A DNA stretch of 64,000 nucleotides from Eretmocerus hayati (lineage: Eukaryota > Arthropoda > Insecta > Hymenoptera > Aphelinidae), in assembly GCA_029851415.1 (NCBI GenBank), contig CM056742.1, forward strand, positions 63,994,454-64,058,453, in the 5' to 3' direction. Shown here one piece after another: positions 57,371 to 64,000 of this stretch (position 1 is its first letter; each line of letters opens with the position of its first letter). Below the pieces are notes generated by a model. That model had not been told where the DNA came from. It was given only the letters and a program-made list of their open reading frames with translations, and searched no databases. The position numbers were made by a program, and so were the translations under genes.

Positions 57371-57595
57371 ATGACAAACGCAGAAGCCACGCAAGAGTTA
57401 GATCTCACTGGGAGTGTCGATCGAGACATATTCGGAGTTCAACTTTGGAAACTTCCAGCTTGGACATCCGAATACTCGGTTACGCCTCCAAATACCTCTA
57501 TTATCTATGAACACTTAATTAAAACTTTGCGCTTGGACATCAACGAAAACTCCCAGCTCACACTAGATATGCCATGTACAGTAATACCTGCTTAA
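57371..57595 (+). other. Unrecognised open frame truncated by a transposon
   Basis: A 70-codon frame (LDLTGSVDRDIFGVQLWKLP) runs into the pogo-like element at 57579. Lies antisense within sequence upstream of the RanBPM exon. No family recognised. Confidence 0.2.
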
Positions 57596-59138
57596 TGTGA
57601 TCGCACTTAATGTTATCAATCGCTTGATGTTATCAAAGTTGCTCATCCCGGTTCAATTGTATATTAATCCATACAAATTCCCTCGGCTAATGTGATCAGG
57701 ATCTCGGATAATGTTATCACATGCGATCGGAATGTCGGGACACACTGAGAAACCCATACGGTCCCGAGTAGTGTGCGATACTAACTATGAATATATGTAT
57801 ATTAGAATTTGCGGAAGTATATCCATAGTGCTCTCGAGTCTTGATATACTAATAGTTATCATACGCGGTATTACTGAGTATTGTCGCACCATACATACAA
57901 TACTCAGGTAAAGAGTATCACGTATGGAGCTCAATTACGGACAAAATGAGATGATTTATCATCAAATCCATACACATATGTTTTGAAGGTCAAGAACAGT
58001 GATCTTGGTGGAACAAAAAAGTTTCTGGGAAGGTTCTTGCAAAATATCACAACATTGGGTAGGTTATGTTGGACGAGATTGGCGCATCAAGCTTCTGCAG
58101 CGCATCTCGACACCACAACTTTTTCCAACACTATAACAATAGTCAGGTATTGACTTTGATCTGAATCGAATCATTCTAGATCCGAGCTATGGAGCGTTGT
58201 TGATGATTATGTCAGGTCTGTACCCTGTAGCAGTCGGCGTTTACTTTGCGACCTCCGCGCAGCATTCAGAGCGCCACCTTCACTCCTTGTATATTATTCC
58301 AGACTATGATATAGTAACTATTAGAATATCAAGATTCCGAAGTACTAAATCGTGTAGTCCCATTCGGTATTTCGAATATTGATGCATACTGTCCGGGAAG
58401 GTAACGGGTACTTTATCACGTATACTTAATACAACTTTCAAAATATAGTCACAGCTATTATATCGGTCTCTCAGTGCATACAGATGCGTGTTTCTGTCGA
58501 TCAAGGAGGCATACGGAATATACATTCGACGTCCTCGTACATGAAATAAATATCGATCGCCACTTGCGTATGAGACTCATATCACTCGTTCACTCAAAAT
58601 GAGGAAACAGCACGACTTGAGTTTGGCTGAAAAATCAAAATTGATATCAAACTATGATCTTTTACCGGATGGTGCAAAACAAGGAAGAGCTGTGGCTAAG
58701 TTCGGTATTTTTCAGCCTCTACTGTGCGTATTGTCGAGAAATATAACTCAGATTGGAAGTCATTATTTGCATCATGTGAATAAAAATCAAAAGCTTAAAA
58801 GACAAGGAAAAGATGAAGAAGTTGGAGAGGCTCTTGGAGAGTGGTTCACAAAAGTTCGGAAAGTGTAAACTCCAGTGAACGAACCCGTTCTAATGCAAGA
58901 AGCAGAAGTGAGATGATTTTTCCGAAAGAAATGACTGTGTGTGGATAATATTCCATCTGTTAATCTGAATTCCATGTCAATGGGAAATATTTTTACGCCA
59001 TCTGACTTCCGAACTCGCATGAATGAATGAATTATGACAAGAATAAGTAAAAAATACGATTTTTGGTTAATGTTATCACCTTCTTATTGTTATCAGGAGT
59101 GCTCAGCCCAACGCGATCACATTAAGCGGGTCTCACGG
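57579..59138 (+). mobile_element. pogo/Tigger-like DNA transposon, internally deleted
   Basis: Ends CAGTAATACCTGCTTAATGT and (inverted, diverged) ACATTAAGCGGGTCTCACG are flanked by TA at 57577-57578 and 59139-59140, the Tc1/mariner-pogo signature. Subterminal TTAATGTTATCA-like motifs recur near both ends. The coding region is reduced to the DNA-binding N-terminus (58599-58868). An inverted repeat at about 57826-57865 and 58308-58345 suggests a further small insertion inside. Confidence 0.82.
58599..58868 (+). pseudogene. pogo/Tigger transposase N-terminus (Psq and CENP-B-type helix-turn-helix)
   Basis: LSLAEKSKLISNYDLLPDGA and AVAKFGIFQPLLCVLSRN correspond to the Psq-type helix-turn-helix that binds transposon ends; QGKDEEVGEALGEWFTKVR is the start of the Tc5/CENP-B HTH. 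The frame ends at 58868; the following bases read on in another frame for about 15 codons (EPVLMQEAEVR) before decay. The DDE catalytic domain is missing, so the element cannot mobilise itself. Confidence 0.82.
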
Positions 59139-59782
59139 TATCCATCTCAGCATTGTGAGCCTATAGTTCCTGGGTGTGTATGCATGACAACGACTAAGAT
59201 GGACAAAGTCGATGTATAACTTGGTCTACATATCAGCGTGTTTGATCATGATGTAGTTAAGTGCATGAATTGCATGTATCCTTATCGAATCTACCCATTC
59301 GAATGGTCAGAAATAGTCTAAGTAATCTCCCATCCAAAGTATCGAGTATTTCATCCAAACATTCAAGAGCATATCCATATTCCAGCCCAAAGAGCGAATC
59401 AGATTGCGAGTATTTGAATTTTGTTGCACATCAAGTCTCATCCCGAATCCCTTAACTGTATCTGTAACTGATCCAATACATGCAACTGTACTCTTATTTT
59501 GAAGCACATATCTTTTAATTATTTGAATGATGGACAGTTGAAGGTGGCACATCCAAATTTTGCAAGTGTATCCTCATCCTGATGCTTACTAGGCCGAGAG
59601 TGTGGATACACATTCGACTATTAAGATGACGGACTTAAGATTCTGGCAAGAAGCCTATATACTGAATATTCAATTGATTAAATATCACTCCTTTCGTGCA
59701 TCAGATTAGGACCAGAGTTCACAACTCACGACACTTGATGTATGGCTGGATCTATTAGGATGTCATTCACCACTCATGGTTC

Positions 59783-60310
59783 ACGAAATTCGTCATGATT
59801 CCACTTTGGACTCGATGTTCTAATGATTTCCGCGAGCTCCACTATTCCTCGTCCACTTCCTGGGTGGTTATAAATTCTGAGGATTACAGGCATCCCAGAG
59901 AGGGCATTCTCCAAGTCGGTCATTATGTTCTCGAAATTTGGCATCGATCAGGGTGACAGAATTCGTTATGAATCTCCTCAGTAACCGGTGTTTCAATTAT
60001 ACCCTCGAGCTCCTTCGTTTTCTGCCCACTTCCTGGGCGGTTATCAATCCTGGGAATTCTAGATATCTCAGAACAGGCAGTTTTTGAATCGATCATCATG
60101 TTGTCAATGTTATGCACGTCTCAGAGCGACAAAACTCGTCACGAATCCGATCCGAACTCGGAATTTCGATGATTCCCGCGAGTTCCACCATTTTCCGTCC
60201 AATTCATGGGCAGTAATGAATTATCAAGGTTCCAAGATTCTTGGAGAGGGGTACCTCCACATCGATAATTATCTTGTTGATATTTGGAACGGATCGGGGT
60301 GACAAAAATC
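59783..60310 (+). repeat. 173-bp tandem repeat, about three units
   Basis: CGCGAGCTCC-type anchors begin at 59831, 60004 and 60177 (spacing 173 both times). Each unit has an ATTCGTCAYGAATC-like, a CCACTTCCTGGG-like and a TTATCAATCCTGGGAATT-like block. Units are about 70 percent alike, so this is an old array. Confidence 0.8.
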
Positions 60311-60954
60311 AATGAAGTGGATCGTAGAAGAAAAAACGTGGCGCAAAAAAGACAACATACATACACATATACGCAGGCAAAGGGACGGAGAGATGAGTCC
60401 CTGGAAGGTTTTCGAGGATATCGGGAGAAAAAGTGTTACTTACAATCGTTAGATTATGGCGAGAGGAACAAAATGGTTAAAGCATTTTCGTGACGAGAGG
60501 AACTTCGTTGAAGAAGATATTGGATTGAACGGAAAAATTGATTAAAAAATTGCTGGATCGAAGATAAAGCTTTCTCTCCAGAGAGAGCAGAAAGTAATGG
60601 AATATCAGTCGAGTCGCATACCTGCAGGTTTCCATTCCACTCCATTCCTGGGCTAGCTTCATATGATTCCACCCCGAAATTGTTATAGTTCCGCCATTTT
60701 AGAACTTAACGCAATTTTGTTCGTAGATTCTTAGAGCAGTAAGAGAGTAACAATATATGAGTCATTAGTTGATCCCGCATCACTGCCCTTATGTCGATGT
60801 TTGGGCTAGCTTCAGCTTCTGTCAGCCCAGGACTCGATTTTTCGAGAATGGTAAGAGCAATAAAATCTGCTGTGAGGTAAAAAAAACAATGAAAAAGTCA
60901 TGATTCATGGCATAGTCATCTTCGCTTTGGCTCGACTTGCCTGGGCTAGCTCCA
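60311..60954. other. No gene recognised
   Basis: Contains three scattered GGGCTAGCTYC motifs (60650, 60810, 60945) but no regular repeat. Open frames at 60284-60493 and 60672-60454 have no known motif. Confidence 0.35.
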
Positions 60955-61060
60955 GGGACGTCTGCTTCGAGGTGCCTCACTTTTCTCTCTACTTTCCCCT
61001 TCCGAGTGATCACGAGCTTGACGTACCAGATGACTCTATTCCATGTCTCCTGTGAGACCC
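60955..61060 (-). pseudogene. Fragment of an R1-like ORF2 C-terminus
   Basis: QETWNRVIWYVKLVITRKGK and VRHLEA match the QETWDRVTGYIKLVMTRKEE...VRRLEAGELQ end of ORF2 in copies A, C and E. Only about 100 bases are preserved, minus strand. This is the only R1-like sequence seen outside the RanBPM intron to the right. Confidence 0.75.
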
Positions 61061-61990
61061 ATCCTTGCTTTATACCGAATTGCAAGGGAAGGCATCTGCT
61101 ACGTCATCTTCCCCATTCCTATATATGATAGATTTGACAGAACTTCTAACATTCGAGTCCGGAATCCATTTCTTTGCGTTCTAGTACCTCAAAGAGCAGC
61201 GGAAAATGATGTGCCGATTGAATTTTAAAGATCCATCTTTGCAGTTCAAGGAGGATTCCATCCCAAGTTGCCCTTCCCGGGAATGATCGAGAACTCGAAA
61301 TAGCTGATTGAAAACGCAGTTCGAGACGCAACATTTCCACGAGCAGGAGATGGTGAAGCAATCACAGTGCCAGGGGAATTATGGGAATTCCAGTTTCGAT
61401 TATTGGAGATAAGTGATCAAGAATTATTCATTGGATGTATTTGGTTACATTCGTCCAAAGTGCCCCTATTCTGAGATACCATGAAACAGTTCCAAACGTT
61501 ACAGACAGCAACGTCGGACTAGCAAAAGTCCACGAGACATTCTGGTTGAGCTTCACGACCCAAATACTTGAACTCATTCCACGGATGAAGAGGAGCAAAT
61601 TCTCATACAGTGCCGTCAAAGCAAGCGCAACACATCACCACTTGCAGAGACTGAGATCGCAAAACTTCCACTACGATGCACGGCAGTAACTAGAAACGCC
61701 GTATTATCCGCATCGAAAGACATCACGATCAATTTCCCATCAACACCTATCTATCAATACAATCAGGAGACATGTAGGATCTCCCCCGACCCCACAAAAT
61801 CCCCATATAAGACTCGCCAACATGGAATCGAAATGAGGGTTGCCAATCTCTCGTTACAAATGTCCCTGGCGAATTCAAAAGTTCATAGATATATGTTGAT
61901 ACATGGGTATTGGATGTTGTTGACGGGTTTGTAGGCTGGATAGTGAGTAGTATGTGGTGGGTGAGACAATGTATGTATATAAATAAGTGG
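61061..61990. other. Possible decayed coding sequence, unrecognised
   Basis: Plus-strand pieces in shifting frames look protein-like (GFHPKLPFPGMIENSK near 61255, VPGELWEFQFRLLEISDQEL near 61370, then the open frame 61435-61689). Several stops and frameshifts. I cannot name a family. Confidence 0.25.
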
Positions 61991-61994
61991 AATA

Positions 61995-62205
61995 CACATC
62001 GATTTCCAGCTAGAAGCAGCCCTTACATCCTTCCTGCGTCGTAGAGGCGTCTAACTTCATGCGGTGCCGGCTCTGTTGAGAAAAGCATTCGTGTGTGTAT
62101 GAGAGAGATACAACTTGATTTATAACTAGAGACAGCTCATACACTCTCACTGAGTCGCACTGTCATCTAACTTCATGCGTACCGGCTCTCAGGGTTCCTA
62201 CTCAA
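61995..62205 (+). repeat. 116-bp tandem duplication
   Basis: CTAACTTCATGCG occurs at 62051 and 62167 within two ~70-percent-identical units ending in CCGGCTCT. No further units. Confidence 0.6.
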
Positions 62206-62619
62206 AATCTCGAATCAATTCCATGGTCCTTTCAGGTTCCCCACGTGTGGAATAAAAAAATTCCAAGGACTCGTTCAATTGTACTGTATAATAATTCTCA
62301 AGATATGCTACTGAATGGGATTAGCGAAACGCTTCCTCATATCGAAATATGCACATCTTTCTATTGTAAGTCACCCTTTTTTGTCTATGATCATCGTAGG
62401 AGAACAAAAACGGAAATTTCTGAAGGTCATTCTAATTAATGTGCCTACGATGTTATATTTCCGACCGCGTTTTCTCTCCAGTTCACCAAGAGATCTTTTT
62501 GGGATTCGTACGGATGGGACATGACCACACAACGATGTGCTGAGAAGATTCACAGCTGGCTGTCCCGGACAATTTACAATTCATGGTTCTTGAAGAATGA
62601 AAAGTTCAAAATTTCTGGA

Positions 62620-62921
62620 TATCAGCTTTGAAAAGTTGAGCAGGCTTGATTTATTCACGGAATCACAAATACAGCCCTCAATAAAGTGAACGTTCATCCA
62701 AAAACCCGAGACTCAATAGATTCGTAGAATATAGAAAACAATATATCGATGAAGATCATACTTAGAGATGAGGTCGCTACAAGGTCTCATCACGGAATAA
62801 GACAATGGCCGACGGTCGTTGTCATCAACAGCTCTGTGTTGCCAACAAGAGAATCGCGTCGACGTCCGAGCAACTTCATAACATTTGAATATACTTTTTG
62901 TATAAGTATTAAACTCTAACA
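62620..62921 (-). repeat. Putative 3' LTR of a Ty1/copia element
   Basis: On the minus strand a GAAGAGGGAG polypurine tract (62922-62931) is followed directly by TGTTAGAG, the expected LTR start. About 270 bases later lies an AATAAA signal (near 62655). The 3' boundary is uncertain and no second LTR is in the window. Confidence 0.5.
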
Positions 62922-63218
62922 CTCCCTCTTCAATACAAAATCAGAATGTATGTGAATTGGATATTGTTTCGATTTAAAATAATTAATGACAATAAAAGTA
63001 ATTTTGATTCAGGGGTAAGACGTTTGGGGAGAATTTATAAAATTCACTAAATCTAGTGCAACGTTGAAATTTAAAATTTTCAATGCTAATACATTGAAAT
63101 CTTGAGAATCTTGAATCAACTTCAGCTCTCTTGTTATTCCTGCTCGCTACCTGTGACCATATGAGAAGAGCAAAATATGTAGATGATTCATATGTTATAG
63201 ATTCGTTAGTCATAATAG

Positions 63219-63690
63219 TCATCGATTCAATTTTAATAGATTCTTGGGATTTTTCGTGATTTCATTCGTCAGGTCATCATGTGATTCGAATGATGAAGGT
63301 TTAGTTATAATGTCAGCAATATTTTCTTTCGTCGCAACCAATTCGACCATGACTTTGCGTGACTCTACACATTGTTTTATGAACTCTTGTTGTGCCTTAG
63401 TCATATGGACTCTATTCTAAGATTTTTCTCTAAGATTCAAATCACTCATTATCCCATCAGTCTCTTCATCGGAAGATTTCAATCTATGACTCCCATCCAT
63501 CATTGTACAGTTTCCTGCAGACTGATTGTCACACCAGATAGTTACTGGATACATAGTCTCGCCTTATGTATATCGAATCGATTTATCGATCGGAAGTAAC
63601 TCTCTACAAGCTTCGCTCATAGCTAGATATTCAGCTTCACAAGTAGAGAGAGTTACATACTTCAGTTTCTAGCTTCTCCATGCAATTACG
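63219..63690 (-). pseudogene. Ty1/copia Pol remnant: RNase H
   Basis: Minus-strand frame fragments read KLKYVTLSTCEAEYLAMSEA (RNase H core with the conserved E), TIWCDNQSAGN (conserved D), SHRLKSSDEE, then in the 63404-63219 frame FIKQCVESRKVMVEL and ATKENIADIITKP, the typical RNase H end of copia Pol. At least three frame breaks. It is 5'-truncated at about 63690 and is followed, as expected, by spacer, polypurine tract and LTR. Confidence 0.82.
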
Positions 63691-63699
63691 TCATTAAAT

Positions 63700-64000
63700 A
63701 ATTTCTCACAATCATGTGCGTAGAGTAAGTGCGTAAAGACCATTTCTTCGATGCGTAAGGAAAAACTTTACGCACATTGAATTGCGAAATAGTATATTTC
63801 GCACCGAGTTCATGAGGTTGTAGCTCGCTTTTGAGCGATCGGTTTTCGACCCGAGCCGGAGGCAAGGGTTAAAATGATCGCTCGGGAGCGGGGAACCTCG
63901 TGTGCGAGGCGCGAAAGTTATTTCTCGCAATTTTGTGGGCACTCAATCATCGGAAAATTGCGAAAAATATCGAACGAAACGACTTCAATACCTCACGCAC
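63700..64000. repeat. Inverted-repeat-rich sequence truncating the copia relic
   Basis: Contains GTGCGTAA/TTACGCAC, GCGAAATAGTATATTTCGC and CCTCGTGTGCGAGG palindromes. Loosely similar in style to the palindrome at 16171-16348. Runs off the window edge. Confidence 0.45.

Noticed and set aside
1..64000. tRNA genes
   Set aside because: A few GTTCGAATC-like B-box matches were inspected, but none has a paired A-box and a foldable acceptor stem.

Overview
The window reads as repeat-dense arthropod nuclear DNA. The arthropod call rests on several copies of an R1-clade non-LTR retrotransposon (R1-type endonuclease start, CCHC Gag, C-terminal CCHC), a clade known essentially from arthropods; order or family cannot be fixed from the sequence. 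Nothing bacterial was seen: no operons, no CRISPR array and no convincing tRNA gene.

One host gene is well supported. Two minus-strand exons encode the C-terminal CRA domain of a RanBPM (RANBP9/RANBP10) homologue: an internal exon at 56760-57074 and the last coding exon at 3086-3219. They join in phase (G|GT) across consensus GT/AG sites, leaving an intron of about 53.5 kb. Almost everything else recognised between 3.2 and 56.7 kb therefore lies inside this intron. Exons for the upstream SPRY, LisH and CTLH parts were not found and should lie beyond the right edge.

Layout. 0-3 kb: foldback repeats. 3-4.9 kb: last RanBPM exon, a decayed 78-bp tandem array and a palindromic element. 5.06-9.03 kb: R1-like copy A (minus) sitting in a GA/CT microsatellite. 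10-13.6 kb: three copies of a 0.5-kb repeat, a Tc1/mariner-type MITE and two decayed unrecognised coding remnants. 14.4-19.06 kb: short-repeat arrays and several terminal-inverted-repeat elements. 19.1-21.5 kb: a CR1/Jockey-like relic. 21.6-24.7 kb: two long palindromes. 26.2-26.9 kb: a 3' RT fragment. 27.9-34.6 kb: a CR1-like element whose ORF2 is broken by a long palindrome, itself invaded by three other elements. 35.5-43.1 kb: a CR1-like element split by R1-like copies B and C. 46.0-49.2 kb: two palindromes, one carrying a 5S-rRNA-derived SINE. 49.2-55.4 kb: R1-like copy D, a CR1-like element, and a tandem run of R1-like 3' ends with a hAT-type MITE inside. 57.6-59.1 kb: a deleted pogo/Tigger-like transposon. 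59.8-60.3 kb: a 173-bp tandem repeat. 62.6-63.7 kb: a Ty1/copia relic.

The best candidates for something undescribed are (1) an R1-clade family repeatedly bounded by (GA)n microsatellites, with 3' ends amplified in tandem; (2) a 5S-derived SINE in an arthropod; (3) a long palindromic element family, one copy of which preserves an ordered record of nested insertions. No transposable-element copy looks intact, so no active element is claimed.
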